From: Bactericera cockerelli
Lineage: Eukaryota; Arthropoda; Insecta; Hemiptera; Triozidae
Assembly (NCBI GenBank): GCA_024516035.1
Contig: CM044964.1
Location: 8,377,736-8,441,735 of the forward strand
DNA length: 64,000 nucleotides
Direction: 5' to 3'
Position 1 is the stretch's first letter. The number at the start of each line of letters is the position of its first letter. The position numbers and the translations under genes are program-made. The notes below the pieces were generated by a model, which saw nothing but the letters and a program-made list of their open reading frames with translations, searched no databases and had not been told where the DNA came from. Of this stretch, positions 33,720-45,416 are shown piece by piece.

Positions 33720-34165
33720 ATAAGTATAGGTCTATTTTTCTTTTGGATTAAAAAAAAATTCCAGGTTCGATATTTCCAAATATTTCCATTTTATTCCAAG
33801 GTCAACTTCACCTCATTCATGAAAGAAAAATGCGTTTCAGTAGGTAGTTTTAAAGATAAACAATGGACTTATATAACCTATAAAAGAACCGGAAGCAAGA
33901 ATTTTCTACTTCCATTTTGGTTAACTTTGGAAGAAGAAATTTTTTTCTTCCAAAAGAAAAATGACTTGCTTCCAGTTTGGTTCATTTTATTCCCGTTTGG
34001 GGACCCCCAACATCCAAGTACAGAGCAGAAAAATTCCTGCTCCGCTGGGGATCGAACCCAGGTCACCATGCGTACAATGCCTAGCGCTCTAACTCACTCT
34101 GCCACGGTGGAAAGTGGAAAGTTACCAGCATACACAGTGGCACCCGGTCATAATAGAATTGGGTA
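33720..34165 (-). repeat. Dispersed repeat with tRNA-like head (partner 42895-43180)
   Basis: The body (GGTCTATTTTTCTTTTGGAT, AGATAAACAATGGACTTA, ACTTCCATTTTGGTTAAC, CTTGCTTCCAGTTTGGTT) recurs at 42895-43150. On the minus strand a tRNA-like head (TGGCAGAGTGAGTTAGAGCG and B box GGGTTCGATCCC) lies at 34043-34112. A 196-residue plus-strand open frame runs through the element and is rejected as coding. Confidence 0.65.
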
Positions 34166-34289
34166 TAAGAGAAACCTCAAATGTTCTTTTTTGTTCAGTC
34201 ATAACTTATTCTTTCTCATGCTTCTGGTCAAGTAATTTCCTTCTATATTCATACTAACGTTTTTGTTTGTTTTATTAGAATTTCACATC

Positions 34290-34505
34290 GTGTTTCAACT
34301 GCATGGTCATATTGGTCATACACGACGGGGCTTTTACCCTCCATTCGCAGGAAACTTACAAACCTGCTACCCAGATTGATTTCACCGAGCCTGGGTTGGG
34401 CCGGAATGCCGGCATCCACGAAGTCTTCACCCCGCTGGACGTTGCTTCGGTGATCCTATTACGAGAACCGGTGCATTCAACGAGAGCCATCGACGCTGGC
34501 TCCCC
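34290..34505 (+). repeat. SINE body, TTTAACGTC family
   Basis: TTTCAACTGCATGGTCATAT, CCCTCCATTCGCAGGAAACT, GGGCCGGAATGCCGGCATCC and GTGCATTCAACGAGAGCCAT show membership. The 5' end is truncated. Confidence 0.75.
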
Positions 34506-34999
34506 TCAGTCTCAGCTGATTCCTTAATAGGAACTGAAGACTCTGCATCTTTGCTTCTCTAATACTGGTCGGAGCTGTGTTTATTGCTTCCAGCGCGCTA
34601 AGAATTATGTTGCGGTAGGTTAGGGAAGGGTCCTGTCTAATTTTGCTGAAATAATTGTAGCCAGTCGCGTAGCTAGACCTATATTTCGGGTACGGGTTTT
34701 GAGGGGATTTCGGGGGGGGTTGAGGGGGGTTCAGAAATCTCGCCTAACGTATATTCCATCTTTGCTGAGGTTTCTTGGAATTTTTTTGGGGGTTTTGTCT
34801 CCAAAAACCCCTTTCTGGCTACGCCACTGTTTGTAGCAACAACAAATAAATTCAGTCCTAGTGACCTAAGAACAAAACCATGTGGCCAACGCCGATGGTA
34901 TGTTGGATTCACCAGTTCTCAGTCCGTCACTTAACTTAAGCAATATCCAGCGAGACGAGTACTTGGATGACTGACTATTCAAATTCGAACCCTCATTCG

Positions 35000-35135
35000 A
35001 ACCCTATTCCCGGACCCACTCGGGCTAGCTGAGGTTAATGTGGGTAGCTTGTTTGTGAGTTTCCTGCGAAAGGAGGGTAAAAGTCCCGTCGTGATATGAC
35101 CATGCAGTTGAAAGAGACGTTAAACCCAAATTTAA
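35000..35135 (-). repeat. SINE body, reversed
   Basis: GGGCTAGCTGAGGTTAATGT, TGCGAAAGGAGGGTAAAAGT and ATGACCATGCAGTTGAAAGA are the reversed family blocks. The A-rich end follows at about 35130. Confidence 0.7.
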
Positions 35136-35459
35136 AAAAAAACATGTATTTTTATGTTTACCTGTGAAGTATTTAGATATACGATAATATACATACTCGT
35201 ATAATTAAATGTTAAAAGGCTTGGACCTTGAACCAAATTATGAAACAGGATTAGATTGACTAATTCTACACTATCCCTTAACACTGCCTCTGGTAGGAAT
35301 TTCAACGAATCACAGCGCCTTTATATCAGCTGTTAGGTGATAGTGGCTTGGATTAACAAAAAATCCTAGATATTTAATTCTGTTTCATAATTCGGCCCTT
35401 AAAATATGGCCATGGAGACTTCTCATCTTTATAGCAATACTCGTAATTATACAGGGTAT

Positions 35460-36022
35460 AATAATAATAATTCCGTGTCCGTGAGATAGGTATTGATGCC
35501 TAAATCACGGTGGTGAGAGGATTATATGGACGCCCAGATCCAATGTCTAGGCTCCTTCCATGTCCATTGATTCTATTTGGTTCTAACGTCCTGACTTGAG
35601 GTAGACTGGACGGGGGTTTTACCCTCCATTCGCTGGGAATCGTACCAGCTACCCACATTAACCTCACCCAGCCTGGGTAGGGCCGGAATTATACAGGGTG
35701 TCACACACTTTTGATACCACGGTTGCTAAAAAAAAAAAATCTGCCCAAGTCCGGAACAAACTCTGGATATCTGGACTACGGGCAGTCGTCACAACCGTTA
35801 TGCCACGGAGGCTGGCTTTGAGCCGCTATCATCTGTGGTGAATTTGGTAGTCTGATAATCCAGGTACGGTAGGAATCCGTTGGTTCGAATCCCACCCAGT
35901 GCATGAATTTTGCCTCATTCATTTGAGTTTGCGAGCACATAATAGTAAGACTCTGAGGGTTACGTGGTAGAAAATGGTTTCAGCATTAACCTCGACTGGT
36001 GGTTACCTTCCACTAAAGAGTT
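35460..36022 (+). repeat. Cluster of three SINE copies
   Basis: At 35475-35690 there is a TCCGTGTCCGTGAGATAGGT / CGGTGGTGAGAGGATTATAT segment joined to a TCTAACGTCCTGACT body; its first part recurs reversed at 50243-50370. At 35757-35815 is a reversed GCCTCCATGGCGTAACGG head. At 35846-36022 is a copy of the 209-415 family, with TCTGATAATCCAGG and GGTTCGAATCCCACCCAGTG. Confidence 0.65.
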
Positions 36023-36244
36023 TTCTTATTATTATCATTATTATTATTAATATCATCTGTGATGAATTTTGTTGCTGAAATGTGAATTAGAGAGTTTATG
36101 CACCTAATTACGGATTGGCTAAGCTAGGTTCTGGGTGGTGATTATTGAGTAGGTAAGTTTCAAACTTACTCAAGCTAATTTACGGTGATTAGCACAGACG
36201 ATGGTTAACGTGAGTTACTAGCTTCTGAGTTATTACTGCTACAA

Positions 36245-36645
36245 AAACCGACCTCAGTAGCTTGATCGATAAGGCGGTGAACTTGTAACCTAAAGGTCGG
36301 TGGTTCAATTTCCCGGTTTCAGCGTAGATTTAGTAAAGCGAGTTTGAGTAGTTGTGATATCACGAAAGTGAGTAACACAAATATGAGAACTAACTTATTA
36401 AGGATGATTTTTTCAACGTCCCGCGTCGCTTTTAACTGCATGGTCATGACGCGACGGGGTGTTACCCTCCATTCGTTTTAAACTTACAAACCAGCTATAC
36501 TCAAATTCAAAAAGGTTTTGAATTTGAATGGTCACCAATTCATGTCCTTACATCGCTGGACGTTGTTTAACTTTGGTGACAAAACGGAGCACTTGTGTGT
36601 TCAACTGTTCAATGTGTCATCGCCGCTGACTTAACAAATTTAACC
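36245..36645 (+). repeat. tRNA-headed SINE, GTAGCTTGATCGATAAGGCG head
   Basis: The head CCTCAGTAGCTTGATCGATA with B-box-like GGTTCAATTTCCC is followed by AGCGTAGATTTAGTAAAGCG and the GAGTAGTTGTGATATCACGA block. A TTTAACTGCATGGTC body then runs to about 36640. The head recurs at 36763, and reversed at about 51170-51315 and 54050-54165. Confidence 0.7.
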
Positions 36646-36762
36646 ATCATGTCAACTAAGTACTTACATGGTTACTTTTGTCTTCTTAGTCCAACTGATC
36701 AGTCAAAAATTTACTCATAACCGGGCAACATAGATCAACTTAATGTGTATTATTAATTTTAC

Positions 36763-36960
36763 CGACCTCAGTAGCTTGATCGATAAGGCGGCGGACTTGT
36801 AACCTGGAGATCGGTTCAAGTTCCAGTTTCAGCGTAGATTTAGTAAAGTGAAGTTTGAGTAGTTGTGATATCACAAAAGTGATTAACAGAAATAAGATTT
36901 AGGTTAAAAGAAATATATCAGTGTGAGTTTTCAGTAGTTGTGCCAACACGAAAGTGTTAA
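36763..36960 (+). repeat. tRNA-headed SINE, second copy
   Basis: The same head (CCTCAGTAGCTTGATCGATA) and AGATTTAGTAAAGTGAAGTT block as at 36245, followed by a diverged second GTTGTGCCAACACGAAAGTG block. Confidence 0.7.
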
Positions 36961-37369
36961 TCACCTTAATATGATAACTTTATTATTTTATTTTTTGGTA
37001 TCGTCGGATATGAACCAAGGACTTCTACAGTGTTGCATGTGCTATTAGGTTCACCCACCGCAAAGCTCGATAGCCTCGGCGGATCCATGTTATTAACTTC
37101 TAATAATGACACAACTCGGAGGAACACTATGATTATAGTTTTGTTTCTCTTTTGGTTATTAAAAATTATAACCTCATCATTTTGTGTGCTGTAATTTTAA
37201 TTTTAACGAAATAATAGCACAAGAAACACAATTATACCGTTATGGATTGTGAGCCGGACCCGGTGAAAGTATGTTCTAACAACAACAACAACACTAATAA
37301 TAATAACAATAAGCACTACCAGGGGCGGCCAATGGCAAAATGTTTTGGGGTGCTGCCACATAAGGGTTG

Positions 37370-37715
37370 AATGGAAGAGATTGCCATACTCATAGGAGTA
37401 ACTAGCCAGTCTCAATGGCGCGTTGAGAGCACCCTGGGTGAGGTTAATGTGGGTAGCAGGTTTGTGAGTTTTCTGCGAATGGAGGGTAACACCCCCATCG
37501 TGATATGACCATGTAGTTGGTAGAGACGTTAAATTCAAATTTAAAAAAGAAGATTGCCATAGGCAATAACTCCGCCCTTTAATCAGGACATCTGCATACC
37601 TATGTTGTTTTTCTAATTCTTGTTTATATTGTTCTCAATTTTGTATTATAATTTTTATCATTAGGTACTTGTTTATACATATTATGTTCTATTAATAATA
37701 AAGAAATAATAATAA
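37370..37715 (+). repeat. Retroelement tail split by a reversed SINE
   Basis: AGGGTTGAATGGAAGAGATTGCCAT at 37366 and AAGATTGCCATAGGCAATAA at 37550 are both parts of the same tail head. Between them sits a reversed TTTAACGTC-family SINE (37420-37545), flanked by repeats of AGATTGCCAT. That flanking pair is probably the SINE target duplication. The tail ends with AATAATAAAGAAATAATAAT. Confidence 0.7.
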
Positions 37716-38640
37716 TAAACCGGACTAACGTGGGATTTATAGAGTCGCTCTTTCAGTATCTAAAGAACTTTAACAGTATCAGGCTTTAACCGCACTCTTT
37801 GGTTCACTACATAATCTATTGTATACTTTTTTCATGTCCTATGTTGCAGAATGTATCATGTACCTACCTAGTTTACCAATAAGGTGTTAAATAATAATAC
37901 TAATAAAGAACATGCATGAATTATTCTAGAAATGTGTGATGATTTTCATTGTGTTCGAGTTAGGTCTTGAGAAGATCCTTTCTTTTTCGTATGCAGTTCC
38001 GGGTGATGGGGACTCCTAAGCACCGACCGCGCCTGATAACAACAAAAAGTAAGCAACAAAAAAATGATCCTAGGTATCTGTAACAACAATAACAACAACA
38101 TCAACAACAGAGTATATTCCTGAGTGGGTACCTAATAGGTTCTGGTGAAGGTTTCTGAAATAATGCAATTTTTTTCTGGTCAGGATTTGTTTCTCTTTTT
38201 TTTATATGAGTGCGATTTTTTTATGAAACGAAATAGAGGAAATAAAACAATTTGGTTTCTGATTATTGTGGTAGGTCAGCGACCTGGGTTTCTTTAATCC
38301 ATTATGGATATTGTTTTGTTAACCCGCGCTTGCACGAGTGAGTTTTTGGTGGGTTTTTGTGTCACGTTTTACTCTGCTTTGTAGTTGGTTGGATGTTTGG
38401 GGTCAGCTTATACGTCGCGTCGTGAGGAAAAATGAGTAGCTGCTTGAAAGTGAGCAGCGACCAGTGGCAGAATTATAGATAAAAATGAGTTATACGGAAA
38501 AATTCTGTAATTCTGGGCTATCCATTAAAATTGTGATATTATAACACAAAGAAACGCTTTTATGTCACTTTTTGAGATGTTTGCAATATCGGAGATTGGG
38601 GTCATTTGAGATGTATGTTTCACCCTTTTTAAGTTCAAAC
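37716..38640. other. Unclassified spacer
   Basis: AT-rich DNA with short AACAACAACAAC runs. I recognise no gene or element. Confidence 0.4.
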
Positions 38641-38642
38641 TT

Positions 38643-38965
38643 TACGAACCGACCTCCGTGGTTAAGAACATTGGTTAATGATCCAGAGGTTGCGGGTTCG
38701 AATTCCATCCGGAGTGGAAAATTCTGACCGAGTTTTTATTTTTTTGAAATAAATCTATCCATTTATAATGAGGTTTTTAGTTTTTTTACTCTTTTTTAGA
38801 TGAAAATTTGAGAACTAGCCACCCACGTTATTCTCAGCACGCCTGGGTTAGCTCAAGCATGCCAGGATGGACCAACATCAAGAGGGTTCTAATTTGAGTG
38901 GTAATCCACCAAGTCCTAACCTCGCTGGACGTTGCTTAACTTGTAACATGGAGTTCAGTGGTACA
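38643..38965 (+). repeat. tRNA-headed SINE, GACCTCCGTGG head, with separate body
   Basis: The head GACCTCCGTGGTTAAGAACA and B box GGGTTCGAATTCC are followed, after an AT-rich stretch, by a degenerate body at 38840-38960 (CACGCCTGGGTTAGCTCAAG, CGCTGGACGTTGCTTAAC). Confidence 0.6.
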
Positions 38966-39079
38966 AAGGCGGCAAAAATTTCACTCATTTTGAGCAATTA
39001 TTGTATAAACCTTTTTTTAGGACCAACGATGGGTTAAAATCAGACCATATAATAAGACAATCAGCTCTGAGAAGTTATT

Positions 39080-39665
39080 ATTGTGGTTGTGGAATTGAAA
39101 TTTGTGGCTATCTCTCTGGGAGTAACGTATAGCCTCGGAGTTACTATTGCTTCCTTTCGGGGTCGCGCTAGGGAATTGGGGTTTTCAGTAGTTACCTATT
39201 GAAGTCTTGAAATTAGGGTTCTTATTACATTTAGGTATTACCTACTTTTGGGGTCGAGCAACTATAGCGTTTTCAGAAGTTTTTTTTAGGCGCCTGAATT
39301 GGGGATTCTTATATTAATACATACTTTTAGGGTGATGAAACTATGGTTTTCAGTATTTACTTTATTGAACTCTTTAAATTAGGTTTTTTATTATTGTTAG
39401 GTATAACCTACTTTTGGGGTCAAGAAACTAGGTAAAGTGTTTTCAGTACTCTTTGAACTCCTGAATTTGGCTTATTCATACCTACCTATTTATAGGGTCA
39501 TGAAACTTTTTGGTTTTCAGTACTTTTTACTTCTGATGATTTTGGGATTACGTACCTACTTTTAAGGTCGACAAACTATTTGGTTTTCAGTTTTTTGTGA
39601 ACTCCTAAATTAGGGTTTCTGTTTATTACTTTTCAGGTCGCTGATCTAAGGAATTAGGATTCATA
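39080..39665. repeat. Degenerate tandem repeat, about 110-bp unit
   Basis: TACCTACTTTTGGGGTCG, AACTATTTGGTTTTCAGT and GAACTCCTGAATTAGGGTT words recur about six times with drift, giving an old, imperfect array. Confidence 0.7.
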
Positions 39666-39697
39666 ATATACCTTGACGCAATGAGCATAATTTACCT

Positions 39698-39850
39698 AGA
39701 GCGCGCGATTAGCTCAGTGGTTAAGCACTCGATTGCCATGCGGAAGGTCCCGGGTTCAATCCCCCGAGCTGACAAAAAAATTGTAGTCTAAAATTTTTTT
39801 ACAGTTGTTTGTAAAGGATATCTTCTGGTGGGCTCTCCACTCTCCTAACA
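39698..39850 (+). repeat. tRNA-headed SINE, GCGCGATTAGCTCAG head
   Basis: GCGCGCGATTAGCTCAGTGG, TTGCCATGCGGAAGGTCCCG and B-box-like GGGTTCAATCCC; the body is cut off after about 39840. Confidence 0.75.
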
Positions 39851-40014
39851 AAGACTCTCCACTTCTGTATTTTCTTGTTGTCATTAAGTGTATTCTAACA
39901 GATTGAGAACTCGCGTGAATTCTATGCGCCATCGAAGCGACGCGGCGATGGATGTGTTTTTTCTGTGGCCCAAATTCCAAATTGGTCCTGCGATCTCTAA
40001 CTGGGAGACTCAGG

Positions 40015-40232
40015 AATATAGTATAATAATATAATAATAATATCGTCTTATTTATACTGCCCGATTAGGACTATTAAAGTCCCATTATTACAGCAGTAAG
40101 AGTCAAGACATATTATTATGTGGTAAAAATCCCAAATGCGAGGATAACTTGTCATGTCCCGGCTGCGTTTCTCTGGAATCTCTAGATTCACAGAGTGCCG
40201 CCTTTACCACTGAGCTACCGGGACAGACAATC
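40015..40232 (-). repeat. tRNA-headed SINE, GGTAGCTCAGTGGT head, near complete
   Basis: On the minus strand it starts GTCCCGGTAGCTCAGTGGTA, passes AGGCGGCACTCTGTGAATC, and loses most of the B box region compared with other copies. It then continues with CCGGGACATGACAAGTTATC, AATAATGGGACTTTAATAGT, CGGGCAGTATAAATAAGACG and an ATT tail. Confidence 0.75.
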
Positions 40233-40895
40233 AGTCATTCGCGGAACAAAGCTACACTGTTTGTTAGAACTAGATAAAACTTATAAAAATATAAAAGGTT
40301 TCATAACTTAAGTATATGCCCTTCATTCCTTCAACGTGATGCGATAGAATTAAAATGATAAAGTTTATAACGCCCAACAATTAGTTTGATATGCAACGTG
40401 CAATGGATATCTAAATCCTTGAGTTTCTTATTTGATCCTTCGTCATCGTTCAATTTAGATTTCTTCTGCTCACAAAATTAAAATATTTTCCCAAGTTAAA
40501 AAATTCAATGAGAAATGAAATTGTTCCTACGTTCAAATTAATTTATTTTATTAATATTTAACTAGTGTAACTTGAGATTTGAGTGACTACTTAATTATCA
40601 CTCCAAAAGTTCAGACAGAGGCTATTGAAAGGACTGGGCCCAACTAATTTATTTGCACCTTGGTAGCTATCTGATTAAAAACTAAAGTTAGGTTTATCTG
40701 TGATAACATTGATAGTGATTTTTATTGTGACAGTATCTTATCTTATTCCTTTCTATTATTGTTCAATTTTCATTAAAATGAAAGTATAACTCTTGAAGTA
40801 ACAGACTCCCTGGTTACCTAGCTATTACAGCACAGTCCATACACCTGACTTCCGTTGATACTCTTATCTGAGGCAGCTCATTAACTTATTTAACA

Positions 40896-41573
40896 ATGGA
40901 TCTCCTAGGGTCCATTTTAAATGCCATGGACAAGCCCCCCACTCTGAGTTCAGCGGACAAGAACAAACTGAAGAAACAAGTAGAAGCCGCAAACAAGGAA
41001 CGGGACCAGGAAAAGCAAAACCTGAAAAAGCTGAGGAGTATGGCAGAGGAAAAAATCAACAAGTTTGTAAACAACAATGAAGAAACGCGATTAAAGTTTG
41101 ATCCCATGGAGCAGATCCACCGTAATGTCATACGAGATATTGCAGAAGACGCTGGGATTATTTCACATTCCTTTGGAATTGAAGGTGAAGACAGGTACGT
41201 CATGCTGTTCAAGAAACAGAATCCACCAAGTGAAGATGAACTCACTACGTTGCGGGCAGGTGAAGAATGGAATGAAGACAAAGCAAAAGAGATAGCACAC
41301 AAGAGAAAGTTAGACGAGCTAGATGAAACAGATAGACAGAAACTTAGTTTACCTAAAAACTTTCAACCAACTCATAATTACAAGGAGAAGTACCAGCATA
41401 TTATAGGTTTAGAATCTGCACTAGAAGCGGCAAAGAAGACAGAAACTAACAAGCAGTATGGTTTTGTTCCTAGTGCTAATAAGAAAGATCAAAGGTCCAT
41501 TGAACAGACATTGGCAGATATAAGAACTAAAAAGATGAAGCTTTCTCACAACAATGACAACCCAGACACATAA
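40896..41573 (+). CDS. SPAG7: SPAG7-like R3H-domain protein, single exon
   Basis: The 225-residue protein matches sperm-associated antigen 7 along its whole length: N-terminal MDLLGSILNAMDKPPTLS, a charged coiled-coil-like stretch (about 22-55), an R3H domain (about 46-107), then EWNEDKAKE, HNYKEKYQHIIG (160-171) and NKQYGFVPSANKKDQRSIEQ (185-204). R3H domains bind single-stranded nucleic acid; the molecular role of SPAG7 is poorly known. The ATG at 40896 sits in AACAATGG, a good initiation context, and matches the family's start. The signature of R3H is Arg-x3-His, but here it reads R76-N-V-I-R80, so the His is Arg. The reading frame is intact and uninterrupted, with no intron. It points towards RPL35A. 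It could be a native intronless gene or a working retrocopy. Confidence 0.93.
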   Translation: MDLLGSILNAMDKPPTLSSADKNKLKKQVEAANKERDQEKQNLKKLRSMAEEKINKFVNNNEETRLKFDPMEQIHRNVIRDIAEDAGIISHSFGIEGEDRYVMLFKKQNPPSEDELTTLRAGEEWNEDKAKEIAHKRKLDELDETDRQKLSLPKNFQPTHNYKEKYQHIIGLESALEAAKKTETNKQYGFVPSANKKDQRSIEQTLADIRTKKMKLSHNNDNPDT

Positions 41574-42290
41574 ATCTTTGACCTCTTGTTTATTGTTTTA
41601 ATACCTACCTCTTAACTTCCTCCCTTAAAAAAAGATTTCTGTTGTTCTATATTATATACTTGTAAAAATTATAGAAAAAAAGCAATTAAATGTTTTAATT
41701 TAGACTGCTACTTGAATGAATTTTTGTGGTCAAAGTAGGTAGTTTCAATTTTTAAACAATTATTTTCACAATTCATTTTATCATTTATTATGTTATGACA
41801 TTGATTTTTTTTTTTTTTTTTTTTTGCTCATTTCTGTTATTCTGAACAGTTAATCAAGAAAGCTGAAATTTGATATTTGCTGTAGAGGCAAGAGAGGATT
41901 TTTCAATACTGGGTTACCTACCAGTCCTGGGAGAAAGCCATTGTTGAAATATGTTGATCCTGAAAATATTAAGAACATCCATCGGGATGTATTTTATTAA
42001 GTGTTGAGGCACACTCTTAACCATTAACAACAATGTAATTAGCTGTTTGACATTTTTTTTTTTTAGAGTACTTTTGATATTTTAAATGTACTATGATGAT
42101 TGATGATATAGAGATAAGTTGAAACTCAACTTGAACTTAGGTAGTTGTACCTACTAGCAAAAATAACAAATTTGTTTTTCATATTTTTATGTATCTGCTG
42201 TACAAATTTATTAAGTTTTTATGTAGTTAGTTCTTTCTTAAAAAGTATTCCAATTTCCATACCAAATAAATTTCTTTCAGAAATGCTCCA
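41574..42290 (+). other. SPAG7 3' untranslated region and downstream spacer
   Basis: After the TAA stop the DNA is AT-rich and mostly free of the repeat families. A possible polyadenylation signal is AATTAAATG at about 41684; a better AATAAA lies in CCAAATAAATTTC at about 42266. Which one is used cannot be decided from the sequence. Confidence 0.45.
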
Positions 42291-42599
42291 CTGATACTTG
42301 GCGTTCTTTTTCTTCTTGAAGTTGATGTCTTACAAGATGATCAACCCTAAGATACAAAAAAAAGTGTTGAAACTTCACTTTTATAGAGCAGTTTGAAAAA
42401 TGTGATGTCTCCCAATCATTTTTTTTTTTTTTTTTTTTTGTATTCTGTTTTCATGTTTATTACAGAATGCACTGTTATTTGCTCTTCAAATATGTATTTA
42501 TTCTTTACAATGTTTTAAAGTAGAATGTTTACAAAAGGAAATAGACTGAGTACAAACTTGATAAAAGAACTCAATGGACAAGGTATCAGCCAACTCTAT

Positions 42600-43180
42600 A
42601 TAGAGCAGAAATTTCTGTGTTGCTGGGAACCTAACCCAGTGCACTAATGTCTAGACCATGGTGAATACTGGTCTAGTGCACTGCATGCAACATTAGCTAA
42701 ATATTTTATAGTAGAAAGATTTCAAATGTACCAGGTACAGTCAAACCTGGATATAAGAGAATCCAAGAGACAAGGTGTGAGTCAACTCTGTAGAGCAGAA
42801 ACTTCTGTGCTGCTGGGAATCAAACCCAGATCACCATGCATGCGACCCAGCACACAAGACCATGGTGTCAGTGTTATTTAGTAAGGTCTAAATCTAAAGG
42901 CCTATTTTTCTTTTGGATAAAAAAAAAAATCCAGGTTTAATATTTCCATTTTATTCCAAGGTCAACTTCACCACATTTGTAGAAGAAGAATGTGTTTTGG
43001 TACTTTTAAAGATAAACAATGGACTTAACCTATAAAAGAACTGGAAGCAAAAAAATTCTATTTCCAGTTTGGTTAACTTTGGAAGAGGAAATTTTTCCTC
43101 TTCCAAAAGAAAAATGTCTTGCTTCCAGTTTGGTTAATTTTATTCCCATTTGGTTAACATTGGTTAGAAATAAAAATATG
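42600..43180. repeat. SINE-derived segment between SPAG7 and RPL35A
   Basis: Two reversed tRNA-like heads (CTGGGAACCTAACCCAGTGC at about 42620 and CTGGGAATCAAACCCAGATC at about 42818) precede a body at 42895-43150 that matches 33720-34020. Positions 43181-43816 are AT-rich and otherwise unclassified. Confidence 0.6.
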
Positions 43181-43816
43181 GCATAAGTCTCAAATAAAAG
43201 AGGAAAAATGCATACACTGGGTGGAATTTAAACCAATGGATTTCAACACTAGAACTAGTTTCATAGAACTAGAACCATGACCAACATGTTACCAAAGGGA
43301 GTTCACTTGATCCATTACTTTAAGAATATTGCTGAATATCATCTTTGAATGAAAGATATGAAAAAACGTCATTTTCTTGTCAATAAAAAAAGAAGGAAAT
43401 AAAAAACAAGTAATTTTCTTATCAATAAAAAAGAAAACAAGGATAGGTTTTATTTCTTCATCAATTAAATAATACAAGAAACAGGAATAGCAAGGAGAAG
43501 GATGTCAAAGGATACAAAGTTGTCTTGAGGAAACAAATGCCATTAGACCATAGCACTCACTTATGTCTCTGCCATTACATAAAATCAAAAAGCAAAATAG
43601 AAACTCATTCAAGAAGCGAAATTCACAAATATATTTTTAGCCCATCCTTATGAAAAGATTTACCCCTTACATTCAGGCATATTCTCAAAATTATAAAATC
43701 TCTAAATTATCTGAATTTGTGATAGAACAAAAATATCTCCTATAAATTTCACTCAAAATTTCTATCTTCCTTGATTAGATGCAGGCATCTTGGTTAAGAT
43801 GTTGAGTTGTCTTAGC

Positions 43817-45234
43817 TTAGATGTTGGAAGGGTACATCATGATACGGACTTTACGTCCCATGTAGATGGCGGGCAAGTTCCGGTGGAATCGGGCACGAAC
43901 GGAACCACTTGATCCATGGGGCCGGGTGACCTTTCCCCAGATAGCACGGAGACGGGACTTCCTCTTTGAGTGGGGCTTCAGCTCCTTTGTCTTGGCCTGA
44001 GGAAAAGAAGAAGTGGAGGCATTAATATCATGTTGAGGAAAACTCTGACTCATGAAAAAATATGATATTCAGAGAAAGTAGGTCTCAAACTTTTAGGTTC
44101 TTTTACTATTGTAATATTTGGTAGGGAAAAATATTGCAAAAAACTCCCTGCTTGTCAAGAATAGTTTAAGTCTTTTATCTTCTAAAAATCCTGAGGGGGT
44201 GCCTGCTACAGAAGAAACCCCCTGGTGGAAATAGAAATAAACTTTATAGTGAAAATTTGTGATTAGCAGTGGGGATTCAAGCTAAGTCATTAAAATTTGA
44301 TTTTGTATCCTTTTTTGCAACCTTATGTCCAACAATGATACAAAAGATCTTTATACACTATGGTTTAAAAGAATAAATAAAATTCCATTCAGCAAATGGA
44401 AAGTGAGAACTACTGGATATGTTTCTAGGATATTGTTTTGGTATTCACCATGGGGGACAAGTCATGACCATGGTCAATAGAACTCACTTGGACAAGAGTA
44501 TTTTCATTTCAACTTACTTTGTACAAAAATACACATCTCTTGCCAACATAGAATCTGGAATCTTCCTTGGTTTTGCACTTTTCTACAGCAAGGAGAGCGG
44601 TGTTGGGGTGCTGATTCCTCTGTCCTCTTTTGAAACCTGAAACAAGAGAATAGCAGAAATAATAGAATATTCAAGAAAATCTTGTTGGTTCTTATTTTGC
44701 ACAACTAAAAACTGAAATACTTAAAATAGATTTTAGAAACTAAAATATTGATACCAAATGAAATAATGGGGTCAAAGTATGACCAGATTTTGAGACAAAA
44801 AATCTTAAGGTAAAAATAATCTAGCAGTGTTTCTAGAGTTATGAGACAAAAGGGCCACACCATTAATCACCATAGTGTTTGGATATAATCAGATGTAAAG
44901 GATGCAACATTAGCCACATTTCAAAACATGAAAAAAACTCCCTGAATTATTCATTCCACCTTGTCCCACCAATTTAGTTTCTAAAAGGATACCTTTGTTA
45001 TATGAATAAATTACCTGTGAAGATGGCTCTGGCGTAGAGTCTTCCATGTCTCAGCTTGGGCCTCTTGGGTTTCTTCACTCTCTTCACTTTCTTTGACTCT
45101 GTCTTGGCATCTTTGCTAGGAGTGGTGGCTGCAGCTTTCTTTGATACACTCTTCTTTTCTTCTCCGGTCTTGGGAGTTTTGGGCTTGGCAACCTTCTTCT
45201 TATCGTCCTTTTTCACTTCAGTTGCGGCTGCCAT
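43817..45234 (-). CDS. RpL35A: Large ribosomal subunit protein eL33 (RPL35A), three coding exons
   Basis: Coding exons are 45234-45015, 44636-44518 and 43996-43817. Their splice sites are GT..AG and the phases join exactly, giving 172 residues. The conserved eL33 core begins at about [15 protein letters not shown] and includes [51 protein letters not shown] and the usual end IMMYPSNI. It is an RNA-binding protein of the cytosolic 60S subunit. An N-terminal Lys/Ala-rich tail of about 60 residues precedes the core; insects are known to have such tails, whereas the vertebrate protein is about 110 residues. The ATG follows the acceptor TTTCAG directly, so at least one untranslated exon lies upstream. 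A possible donor is at 45417. Confidence 0.97.
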
Positions 45235-45416
45235 CTGAAAGATTCAAGCATAAAAATTAATATATAGAGCATAACCAATTAAATAATAGCAAAAGACTGA
45301 ATCAAAAAGAGCTAATATAGATGTACAAACCTAATACTGAGAGCAACAGACAAACAAAAATTACTTTGGTTTTGCATATTATAACAGCACAGCCATTGTT
45401 TGATGTAGTGACTTAC

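Noticed and set aside
33645..34235. A 196-residue open frame on the plus strand
   Set aside because: It runs through a dispersed repeat and a reversed tRNA-like head, and its partner copy at 42.9 kb is not open.
43997..45014. Box C/D or H/ACA snoRNAs in RPL35A introns
   Set aside because: Ribosomal protein introns often host them, but I found no convincing pair of C and D boxes or an ACA hairpin in either intron.
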